Origin: Agapanthus africanus | Taxonomy: Eukaryota > Streptophyta > Magnoliopsida > Asparagales > Amaryllidaceae | Assembly: GCA_030015575.1 (NCBI GenBank) | Contig: CM057347.1 | Coordinates: 507,907,176-507,971,175, forward strand | Reading direction: 5' to 3' | DNA length: 64,000 bases | In this document: positions 13,313 to 20,744 of the stretch, in pieces | Layout: each line of letters begins with the position of its first letter | Numbering within the stretch: the stretch's first letter is position 1 | Notes under the pieces: model-generated | Databases searched by the model: none | What the model was told of the DNA's origin: nothing | Seen by the model: the letters and a program-made list of their open reading frames with translations, nothing else | Made by a program: the position numbers and the translations under genes

Positions 13313-13643
13313 TGTTCCCCTCCGAACGTCGGCCGAGACATGGAATGCCTCGCCTGAGGTTCGGGGCAGATGCTAATAGGTGCTATCCGTCTACCTCTCC
13401 GAAGATGCCAAGTTGATTTATGGCACCATGTATCGAAGGTTTAAACGGATGCGTCCGATGTAGCAGACTTCGTCAGATTCCCCCTCGCTTGAGGGGTTTT
13501 TGATTGTGGGGACGCTCTTCCCTGCAGGCGCAAGCCCCTGCAGTTAATTACGCTACCGCGTTGCGGTAACAACTTTCTCCTTCTCCAGCTGGTCACTTCG
13601 TGTCGTGGGTGTTTGTTTTGTATTTTGCTGTCCGTGGATTGTT

Positions 13644-13673
13644 TACGGAGACTAAGTTATGTCGTCGCCCGTA
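13644..13673. repeat. Hairpin with GTAGGG flank (TACGG/CCGTA), LTR copy
   Basis: GTGGATTG precedes the arm TACGG (13644-13648), and CCGTA (13669-13673) is followed by GGG. It belongs to a five-member family whose arms change together; other members are at 22758, 23702, 59784 and 60706. Confidence 0.75.
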
Positions 13674-13741
13674 GGGCGTGGACTAGTCCAAATCCGTATT
13701 ATCTTAGATTTGGGTTTGGGGGTTTGGTTTGAGGATACGTC

Positions 13742-14058
13742 AGCCATACTTGAGGCTAAGATCAACTCAAACGTTTGTTAAGGATGCGTTAGTCTAACTT
13801 TGTGACTAAGATCAACTTAACGGGATCGTTTAGATCCGATAAAGGAGTGTTTGAACTCCATTGTTCCAGTTTAGGGACCTAGAGGTCCAACGTATGTATG
13901 GCCGTCAGGACCCGTCACCTCTCTGACGACGTTGAGGAATTACAACGACGGATGTCAGAGGAGTTCAGAGATGTACCCTTGAGCCAGAGTTAATTGGGGG
14001 GATTTATAGTCCACTCTGTTTGAAGGTTTAAGGATGCGTTAGCCATCTTTGAGGCTAA
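13742..14058. repeat. Three copies of a covarying hairpin (GCGTTAG...CTAAGATC)
   Basis: Arms AGCC/GGCT (13742-13757), TTAGTC/GACTAA (13789-13809) and TTAGCC/GGCTAA (14039-14058) enclose 8-9 nt loops and are each followed by AAGATCAACT. The C-to-T change in one arm is matched by G-to-A in the other. Confidence 0.75.
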
Positions 14059-14117
14059 GATCAACTTAAACGGGACCGTTTAGATCCGACAAAAGAGCAT
14101 GCGGGCTCTATTGTTCT

Positions 14118-14198
14118 AGTTTAAGGACATTGCGGTCCATGGGTAGTTTAAGGACATTGCGGTCCATGGGTAGTTTAAGGACATTGCGGTCCATTGTT
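14118..14198. repeat. 27-bp tandem repeat, three units
   Basis: Units start AGTTTAAGGACATTGCGG at 14118, 14145 and 14172; each contains GGAC-n6-GTCC. The other LTR has two units. A related five-unit array lies at 24167-24302. Confidence 0.95.
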
Positions 14199-14414
14199 AG
14201 TTTTAAGACATCTCGGTCAAGGTTAAGGACGTCGTAGTCCATGGGTTTAAGGACCCCACAGTCCATTGTTAGTTTTAAGACATCTCGGTCAAGGTTAAGG
14301 ACGTCGTAGTCCATGGGTTTAAGGACCCCACAGTCCGTTATTAGTTTTAAGACATCTCGGTCAAGGTTAAGGACGTCGTAGTCCATGGGTTTAAGGACCC
14401 CACAGTCCATTATG
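14199..14414. repeat. 72-bp tandem repeat, three units
   Basis: Units start AGTTTTAAGACATCTCGG at 14199, 14271 and 14343. Each holds three small inverted repeats: GAC-n6-GTC, GGAC-n6-GTCC and GGAC-n6-GTCC. It is open in one minus-strand frame (24 aa per unit), but there is no sign that it is a gene. Confidence 0.95.
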
Positions 14415-14550
14415 TGCTCTGGATGCTTCACACGGGTTCACTGCCGTGCTCTGCGAGGACCAGGCTCCGCTCTGGACGCTTTCCACGGGGTCAAAGAGTG
14501 ACATTATCCGCGTTTCACGTAACCAGGAATTTGCATTAAACACGGGTTTA
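14411..14550. repeat. Single LTR-borne unit related to the 171-bp satellite
   Basis: GCTCTGGATGCTTCACACGG through CCAGGAATTTGCA matches parts of the 171-bp monomer amplified at 20745-22518. The LTR therefore carries one shortened unit. Confidence 0.9.
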
Positions 14551-14825
14551 AGGACCCCGCAGTCCGTATCAATGTGTGGTCGTCGGGACCCGTCACCTCT
14601 TTGAAGACATTGAGGGATTACAATGCCAAGTATCAAAGGAATGAAGAGATGTACCCTAGAACCGGAGTGGATTAAATAGTCCTTGGCCCAATTTGGGGTC
14701 AAGACGAATTGTGTTATGAGTCTATTGGCCCAGTTAATCACAAATTGAGGACTTATGGCCATCTTGGGCTAAGTCCAATCAGGAGAGGCTTTGCCTCCAT
14801 CCATTTAGTCAATTGGGTCAAAGCC

Positions 14826-15124
14826 TGGTGTTAAACACTACAGAGCAATCAGTTTTGAACACTGGGAATGAGGTTGACAAGTTAGTGTTTAACACTAAGA
14901 GATAATTGGTGTTAAACACCAGCAACAAGGCTTTTCAAATTAGTGTTAAACACTAAAACAGATCAGTGTTGAACACTGCAAATGAAGATCTCAGATTAGT
15001 GTTAAACACTAAGGCAATCAGTGTTGAACACTGCAGATAAAGCTTTTTAATTAGTGGTGAACACTAAGGACCAACAGTTTTTTAACACTGGGTTCGAGAG
15101 TTTCAATTTAGTGTTAAACACTAA
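14826..15124. repeat. Array of AGTGTT(TAA)ACACT palindromes
   Basis: About ten palindromes of the form GTGTTAAACAC, or TTAGTGTTTAACACTAA (14882-14898), alternate with CAGTGTTGAACACTG forms roughly every 25-35 bp. Confidence 0.9.
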
Positions 15125-15136
15125 GACAAGAGGGGT

Positions 15137-15335
15137 CACGTGGCAGCACGTGAGAGCGCCCTTCCTTCATTTATTCTGAGATTATCGTGTCTTTCAGAGC
15201 GTCACGTGCCATCACGTGATGGGCATTCAAATGTTTATGTATTAGAGCTTCTGCCAAGGGTCACGTGGATCACGTGGGGTGCTGCCTCAAAGGGGCTTTC
15301 TGTAGATCTTTTGAGGGGTCACGTGATGACACGTG
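15137..15335. promoter_or_regulatory. Paired CACGTG cluster I (four pairs)
   Basis: CACGTG starts at 15137/15147, 15203/15213, 15262/15271 and 15320/15330, so pair spacing is 10, 10, 9 and 10 bp. CACGTG is the G-box core bound by plant bZIP and bHLH factors. Read on the minus strand the cluster lies downstream of the putative TATA box, in R, U5 or leader. Confidence 0.8.
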
Positions 15336-15385
15336 ACCCTGCCTCTATGTATTTTGTTTAGAGGCTTTGTTGATCTTTTTTTTCC

Positions 15386-15928
15386 AGGAATTAAATTCCT
15401 CGAGCTGTAAATTTCAGAGGAATTAAATTCCTACTTCCTTTCGAAGACTTATATTCTGGGATAGAGTTTAACTATGAATTTTCTGTAGGAATTACATTCC
15501 TCATATACGTGAAGGGCTGAATAGGGTTAAACCCTAATAAAAGTTTTTTAAGGAATTGAATTCCCATTCCCTGTTAAATGATGATTAAGGGAATTAAATT
15601 CCCGTTGTTTCAACAGAACTAAGTTCTTAATTAGGGTTAAACCCTGTTTCTTTTTATCCTGAAGGAATTAAATTCCAATGATACAGGGTCAAGCCCTAAT
15701 TTTATTTTAAAGGAATTAAATTCCTATAGTTCTGTGAGAATTAAATTCTCGTGCTTGCATTCCTTCTCTATGTTTTGGATCTGCATGGCAGGATCTTAAC
15801 CCATTGAGAATTAAATTCTCAACCTTAAGGGGAGATGTGCACTTTGCAGATCCTCTATCAAAGAGAGAAGAAATATGTTCTTCTGTTTTTACATTATCAG
15901 AGTTAAACTCTGTTGAGAATTAAATTCT
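15386..15928. repeat. Array of TTAA-core palindromes with different arms
   Basis: Examples are AGGAATTAAATTCCT (15386), TAGGGTTAAACCCTA (15522), GGGAATTAAATTCCC (15589), GAGAATTAAATTCTC (15736 and 15914) and CAGAGTTAAACTCTG (15898). The core stays TTAA(A) while both arms change together. Confidence 0.9.
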
Positions 15929-16079
15929 CTTTCTTTCAAAAGGCCTTCCCTTTCTTACCTAGGGTTTTTTGCAGAAGATCAAAGTTCTCCAAGTATCGAA
16001 GCTCTCTTTCTTTTCTTTTTTCTTCCCTGCGTCTCTGTATCTCTATGTGTCTCTCTTTTTTTTTGTATCTCTTGGCTCT

Positions 16080-16087
16080 TATTTATA
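16080..16087 (-). promoter_or_regulatory. Putative TATA box of element A genomic RNA
   Basis: The minus strand reads TATAAATA about 850 bp into the LTR, a plausible U3 position, with the CACGTG cluster II upstream. A possible minus-strand AATAAA is at 15706-15701. No transcript data are available. Confidence 0.5.
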
Positions 16088-16405
16088 GGAGAAGCAGCCG
16101 AATCAATCAGTTTTTGACGAATCTTCATGAGAGATTTGATTTGCATCCATCATTCGTTTTGGACCTTTGGATTATTAGGTGAATTTTATTCACCGTTGGA
16201 TTTCAAATCCAGGGATTCTTCTTTGTTGTTTCGGTTAGATTTAAAGGGGAAATCTTTCCAAACCCGAGATTTTCCCATAGATAGATGATATTTCATCACC
16301 TCTGAATCTTTAATTTGATTTGTTGCAGATAGCCGCTTTCCTTTGGAAAGATTTGAATTCCTTTCAGAATTTAATTCTGTTGACAAAATGGGTTTTGAAA
16401 GCGGT

Positions 16406-16876
16406 CACGTGTGACCACGTGACTCATGGTCACGTGTGAGCACGTGACCCCCTTTGGAATGAGCCTTTTCCTTTCTTTTGCGCTCTGTCTTCTGATCTTT
16501 GCTTAAACGTCACGTGCCACCACGTGACTCCTGGTCACGTGTGAGCACGTGACCCTTGTTTGAACTCTCTTTCCTTGATTCAACTGGAGAATGAGTCTGC
16601 TGCTTTGAACGTCACGTGCCAACACGTGACCCTGGTCACGTGGGAGCACGTGACCTCTTCTGAAGCCTTTTCCTTGACTTGATCAGGGAACTGGTGTGCC
16701 TTTTGACGCTTGCATTTAAATGTCACGTGTCGCCACGTGACCCGGGTCACGTGGGAGCACGTGACTCTTTCTGAAGCCCCCTTTTCTTCAACGTAGTCAG
16801 GAAACTGAACTTGCCTTGATGATGTTTTTAGATGTCACGTGCCAACACGTAACCGCTAGTCACGTGTAAGCACGTG
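16406..16876. promoter_or_regulatory. Paired CACGTG cluster II (ten pairs)
   Basis: Pairs start at 16406/16416, 16431/16441, 16511/16521, 16536/16546, 16613/16623, 16637/16647, 16724/16734, 16748/16758, 16836/16846 and 16861/16871. All are spaced exactly 10 bp, and two pairs occur per block of roughly 100 bp. The outer flanks are usually GTC...GAC, so each pair is also a perfect 8-bp-arm inverted repeat with a 4-nt variable centre. One site (16846) has decayed to CACGTA here and is intact in the other LTR. Confidence 0.9.
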
Positions 16877-16929
16877 ACCCTCTTCTGAAGCTTTTCCCAG
16901 AAGCTTTCCTGATTTTAAATCAGGAAACA

Positions 16930-16943
16930 AATGCCCCCACAGC
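16930..16943 (-). promoter_or_regulatory. Polypurine tract of element A
   Basis: The minus strand reads TGTGGGGGCATT immediately before the LTR start TGTTTCC. Element E has the nearly identical GGGGGCAATT at the same place. Confidence 0.7.
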
Positions 16944-17043
16944 GTTGTTCTCATGTGTCTGCACGTGAGTGCAACGCTGTCACCTCTTGTGACCGTTGGA
17001 TTCCTCTAGGGATCTGGGGAGACGAAACGTTTTCATTGTCTTC

Positions 17044-17051
17044 TATAAATA
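17044..17051 (+). promoter_or_regulatory. TATA box of the antisense gene block
   Basis: TATAAATA on the plus strand, 75 bp after one further CATGTG/CACGTG pair (16952/16962, 10-bp spacing) and about 170 bp after cluster II. A start site near 17075-17085 is expected. Confidence 0.6.
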
Positions 17052-17215
17052 CCTCTGTCTCTTCATAGGAGCCTTCACTTTGTTCATCTTCTTCTTCTGA
17101 GAACTTCTTCTTTGAGAATTTAATTCTCGCTTTCAGAGCTTAGTTCTCTGTTTTAAAATAATCTTCAGAGTTTAACTCTGTTCGAAAAGAATCCTTTTTC
17201 CTCAGGTAATGTTCT

Positions 17216-17574
17216 TGGACAACGATGGACCTTCACATTTCTATGGATTTTAACTCCAAAACAAGGGTTTTTACCCTTTTTTCTTCATATTTTCCATAAG
17301 AACATGAAACTGTTTAATCTTTCAACTGTAGATCTCTTAGGGTTTAGATGATCTTTGGGGAGATGATGATGGCGGTTCAAATCTATGGAATTTAATTCCA
17401 TCAGAAAACATGTTTCTGGGAATTTAATTCCCTTTTCTTAATAAGGAATTTTAATTCCAATGAAGAACTCGCTTCCTTCACACAGAGGCTTCCTGAGGTC
17501 TCTTGGCCCTAGGTTGTTCTTCTGCAATTAATGCAATGAGGGTTTTGTAATGAATCTCACGACCTTTATTTCAG
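17216..17574 (+). other. Putative 5'-UTR intron of antisense ORF-a
   Basis: The donor is CTCAG|GTAATG at 17216. The acceptor is CTTTATTTCAG| ending at 17574, after a T-rich stretch. The ORF-a start codon comes 5 nt after the acceptor. The 359-nt intron contains several GGAATTTAATTCC-type palindromes. Confidence 0.5.
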
Positions 17575-17579
17575 GTATC

Positions 17580-18086
17580 ATGGATGCCCATCTGTATGAT
17601 CTTGACGAGATCATTTCCTATGGGAATATTCGTGCACTGGGCCGCAGTCAGAACCAGGAGTTCACCGATGCTCAATGTACCGAGATTATGAGCCGCTTTG
17701 ATGAGTACGACCATTGGCTACTCCCCCGTCGCTCTTCTCTTCTGAGGCTGATCGTGCTGGCGATCAGGGAGGCTCTCCCTCTATTCTGTGCTGGTGTGCC
17801 GCTTGGGGCATTGGACGCCGCCGAGGATAAAGTGCACTCGGTGTATCTGATGCACTTGATCTCAAAGAGAAGGCGGGATAATCTCATTGATCTCCTGCAT
17901 CAGATGTTCCAGCAGTCGGCCATACTTGCCGCCTATCGGAGGGTGGAGGACATTCGTGAGGACCCCGACGCTTGTGATCGTGAGAGGAAACATACTCGGG
18001 AGGTTCGAAATGCTTGGAAAACCCTGGATAAAGTTAATTTTGAGTTTCTCAACCCATGTCCCGCATCTGAAGTTTTACCGTTGTAA
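17580..18086 (+). CDS. Antisense ORF-a: unknown helical protein, 168 aa
   Basis: I do not recognise a domain. The likely start is the ATG at 17580 (context ATCATGG), just after a good splice acceptor; a start 10 codons upstream also exists but lies inside the putative intron. The protein is mostly helical. It has a hydrophobic segment (LLRLIVLAIREALPLF) followed by LGALDAAEDKV, a basic patch (SKRRRDN), and a C-terminus ending FEFLNPCP... These two regions align with ORF-b, so the pair are diverged paralogues. It lies on the strand opposite to gag-pol, in the 3' UTR of element A. Extra antisense ORFs between pol and the 3' LTR are known in some Tat elements. A role in the element life cycle is inference. 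Confidence 0.65.
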   Translation: MDAHLYDLDEIISYGNIRALGRSQNQEFTDAQCTEIMSRFDEYDHWLLPRRSSLLRLIVLAIREALPLFCAGVPLGALDAAEDKVHSVYLMHLISKRRRDNLIDLLHQMFQQSAILAAYRRVEDIREDPDACDRERKHTREVRNAWKTLDKVNFEFLNPCPASEVLPL

Positions 18087-18562
18087 ATGCGTCCTCTGTG
18101 TTTTGTATGAACCTCTTGAAGTATTAGTGACAATTGTTATTATGTCTTTCTATGTTTGCATCCGGGATTTTGTCATTTTTGCTACTGTTGTCGTTTGCGC
18201 TTTTAATATGCAGGGTACTATTCCATATATTTCCTTTTAAGCGCGCATCAGGTTTAGGCCTCACGTGTTCTGCACGTGGGTCCCTTGATGGGGCGGTTCA
18301 CAAAATTTTCCCATGCCGTATTTTCAGTGCACAATATTGGATGCAGAGAAAGGGCCTTGGAAATAGTTTCATTTCCTTGATTTTAGATGCCCTTCCTTTT
18401 TTTTTTGCCTTGGAAATAGTCTTACCATGCAAGATTTTCCGCGCACAGCACTTAATGCACTTCTTTATATATGAGGCTATAGCTTCCTTTCCCTTTCACA
18501 GAGAGCTTCATATTATTATTATTATTATATTTTTTTTTATCTTGGAGTAACAAACGAGCGTC
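18087..18562 (+). promoter_or_regulatory. Spacer with candidate promoter of ORF-b
   Basis: It holds a CACGTG pair at 18262/18273 (11-bp spacing), a duplicated GCCTTGGAAATAGT segment (near 18354 and 18407), a CATGCA motif near 18427 and a TATATA box at 18476-18481, about 85 bp before the ORF-b ATG. An (ATT)n run lies near 18512-18530. Confidence 0.5.
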
Positions 18563-19090
18563 ATGGCCTGCAATCGTCCTCATGCTCGCCGACAGCCGTG
18601 GGAAGTTCCTATTGAAGAGATGGTCCCCCGCTTTGCTGCTCGGTTGGTGGATCCCCTCCTTACCGACAACGAATGCGACTCAGCCATGCACGAACTCTCG
18701 ATCCGTAGGGGGTCTCCCCTCCCGATGGGTTCTCTCTGGCTCCGGATGATCCTCATGGCCGTGCTTGCCGACATTCCTCCTCACCCTGCAGAGATGACCC
18801 TGGCAATGCTTGATGCGGCGAAAGAAAAGCTCGAGGGCTTTCATGAAGCATGCCTGATTACTCAGGATCTGAAGGACTGCTCAATTCATGTGCTGAGCGA
18901 GATAAAGGCCCGGCGAGCTGTTATGTTTGCATTCGCAGACGAACATGGCACCAACCGATGGGGAGCGACTTCTCGCGAGAATCGTCGCTTCGATGTGCTG
19001 GAGAAAGCGGAGAGAGAGATGGAGAATTTTATCCTTTGCTTCATCAACCCCTGTGCCGTTGATCCTGTGTTTGGTGACCTTTTCCGTTAG
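18563..19090 (+). CDS. Antisense ORF-b: paralogue of ORF-a, 175 aa
   Basis: The ATG at 18563 has a strong context (GTCATGG), a TATA-like TATATA at 18476 upstream and AATAAA at 19186 downstream. The function is unknown. The N-terminus is basic (HARRQPWEVPIEEM). The middle (LWLRMILMAVLADIPPHPAEM, then LAMLDAAKEKL) matches ORF-a in hydrophobic pattern and in the LDAA-K-V/L motif. The C-terminus FILCFINPCAVDP matches the ORF-a FEFLNPCP ending. Codon use is more even and GC-rich than the surrounding UTR, which supports real coding. No signal peptide or clear membrane protein signature is seen, although the hydrophobic helix is long. Confidence 0.7.
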   Translation: MACNRPHARRQPWEVPIEEMVPRFAARLVDPLLTDNECDSAMHELSIRRGSPLPMGSLWLRMILMAVLADIPPHPAEMTLAMLDAAKEKLEGFHEACLITQDLKDCSIHVLSEIKARRAVMFAFADEHGTNRWGATSRENRRFDVLEKAEREMENFILCFINPCAVDPVFGDLFR

Positions 19091-19185
19091 TGTAGAACCT
19101 CTTTAAATTAGTCCCTCCTTTTTGTATGCTTTATGTTGAACTTCCATGTAGGCTCGGTACTCGTATGTATATTTCCGCTTGCATG

Positions 19186-19191
19186 AATAAA
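19186..19191 (+). terminator. Poly(A) signal after ORF-b
   Basis: AATAAA in a T-rich context about 95 nt after the ORF-b stop. Confidence 0.5.
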
Positions 19192-19554
19192 TTTTGTGTT
19201 CCTTTTATGAAAATTTTCTTCAATTATCAATACTGTTGTCATGTCGCGTGCACATTACAGCTTCGAATTTTATTTCTTTTTCGGATGTTCACATGATTGC
19301 GAGCACATGCTTGATAGGATAATCGTCGGAAAATTTTTCTTCGTTGCTTTCCATACCGGGTTGTGTGAGCGCGTTTTGGACCGATTATTGCTGTCGATTG
19401 GAAGCCCATTTATATGGACTCGTAAATGTCTTGTTTCCAAGGTCGTGGTCACGGAAGCGAGCTTACGTGGCCTGATAGAGCGACACGTAGCGAACATATT
19501 GTTGTGCGAGAAAAGGGCTCGGCCGTAAATTTTCGGAAAGGGCATTGGCTTCTA

Positions 19555-19855
19555 AGGCGCTGAGCGAGCTTTAGGCCAGCCTCACGGCCAGGGCCAACAA
19601 AGCGTATGAACTCTGGCGAGTGCTTCAGGAGTCCATCAAAGAGGTGGTGGCACTCGACAAAGCTGCCACGTTCACTCGTGAGAGGGTCGAGGCTCATAAA
19701 GCCACCGAGAAAGAGCTCGAAGCTCGGTTCGCTTCGTATCAGGCTCAGCAAGCTCAAGCGGAGGCTCGTCTTCTGGAGATCTTGCGTCATGAAGCCGTGG
19801 CTCAGCAAAAGCAGGATGAGCTGACCAAGCTGCTGAATCGCCCGCCGGCCTAAAA
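19555..19855 (+). pseudogene. Antisense ORF-c: coiled-coil protein remnant
   Basis: The open part (from about 19590 to the stop at 19853) reads as a heptad-rich helix: EKELEARFASYQAQQAQ, then AEARLLEILRHEA and QKQDELTKLL. An in-frame TAG about 45 nt upstream of the GTG at 19620 splits it from a short upstream stretch, and no ATG opens it, so it is either broken or an exon whose upstream part I cannot place. AATAAA at 19956 follows. It continues the series of plus-strand units formed by ORF-a and ORF-b. Confidence 0.45.
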
Positions 19856-19955
19856 CGTTTGTATCTTTTTCTTCCTTTTTGTACATACTCATGGATGAGA
19901 GTATTTTCTTTTTGTTTCTTTCATGAATTGTACTTTGTTCCCATTTTGGTTTATG

Positions 19956-19961
19956 AATAAA
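19956..19961 (+). terminator. Poly(A) signal after ORF-c
   Basis: AATAAA about 100 nt after the ORF-c stop, within T-rich sequence. Confidence 0.45.
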
Positions 19962-20044
19962 AGATACATTTTTCTTGTCAATGATGTGTCTCCTTTTCAT
20001 TGAATGTATTCTGCGGATATTCTATCTTGATCTCCTTGCAGGAC

Positions 20045-20270
20045 AGCAATGGCTCAGGACTCGGGGTTAAGATCTGCTTCCTAAGGCTTTTGCATCTTAT
20101 GAGCCACGAGGGTCTCATAAAGAGTTTTTCTCCCTACAGGTCGAGAGGATCCCATAGGTGTGAGTTCTTCTTAAAGATCGTGAGGATCCTTAAGCGGGTC
20201 TTCCCTTGAGAGTCGTAAAGATCTCGCAAGAGAGTTTTTTCTTCCGTACAGGTCGTGAGGGCCTGCAAGT
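20045..20270. repeat. Hairpin train 1 of element A
   Basis: Successive short inverted repeats around a TCGTGAGGAT-like loop: TTATGAG/CTCATAA, CTTAA.G/C.TTAAG, CTTGAGAG/CTCGCAAG and ACAGG/CCTGC. Decayed compared with the trains at 23409 and 23765. Confidence 0.7.
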
Positions 20271-20329
20271 GTTGGATGCGGTCATCCTTGTCCGTGTTTT
20301 ACGGAGTCGGGAGTTTCTCAAGGTATCGT

Positions 20330-20742
20330 AGTTTAAAGACGTCACGGTCAAGGTTAAGGACCTCATAGTCCGTGGATTTAAGGACTCCACAGTCCGCTGT
20401 TAGTTTTAAGACATCACGGTCAAGGTTAAGGACCTCATAGTCCGTGGATTTAGGGACTCCACAGTCCGCTGTTAGTTTTAAGACATCACGGTCAAGGTTA
20501 AGGACCTCATAGTCCGTGGATTTAAGGACTCCACAGTCCGGTGTTTGGTTGCAGGGACCCGTCACCTCTTTGAAGACGTTGAGGAATTACAACGCCGGGC
20601 ATCAAAGGAGTGAAGAGATGTACCCTTAAACCAAGGCAAAGTCTGTAGGGAATCAGGGTGGTTGATCGTTAGTTTTAAGACATCACGGTCGAGGTTAAGG
20701 ACGTCATAGTCCGTGGATTTTAAGGACTCCACAGTCCGGTAT
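20330..20742. repeat. 72-bp repeat, UTR version (three units plus one)
   Basis: Units start at 20330, 20402 and 20474, with a further single unit near 20672. They are homologous to the LTR array at 14199 and have the same GAC/GTC, GGAC/GTCC and GGACT/AGTCC inverted repeats, with different loop bases. Confidence 0.9.
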
Positions 20743-20744
20743 TT

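Larger units (their letters stand above)
13313..16929 (-). mobile_element. Element A 3' LTR (3617 bp)
   Basis: Left in the window but 3' in the element, since it adjoins the PPT. It carries one more 27-bp repeat unit than the other LTR (three against two) and one 1-bp indel near 16402, which together account for the 26-bp length difference. Read on the minus strand, U3 would run from 16929 to a TATAAATA at 16087-16080. Confidence 0.95.

Noticed and set aside
14108-14762. Minus-strand frames with DCGVLKPMDY-type repeats in the LTR (also 34496-35123 and 20299-20565)
   Set aside because: Direct translation of the 72-bp and 27-bp repeats; unit number differs between LTRs and there is no start signal.
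19241-19528. A 95-aa plus-strand frame between ORF-b and ORF-c
   Set aside because: It has no upstream promoter signal or similarity to ORF-a or ORF-b and could be chance; an exon role cannot be shown from sequence alone.
19449-20000. A 183-aa minus-strand frame
   Set aside because: It is the shadow of the plus-strand coiled-coil ORF-c, whose heptad pattern is the better coding signal; no domain is seen on the minus strand.
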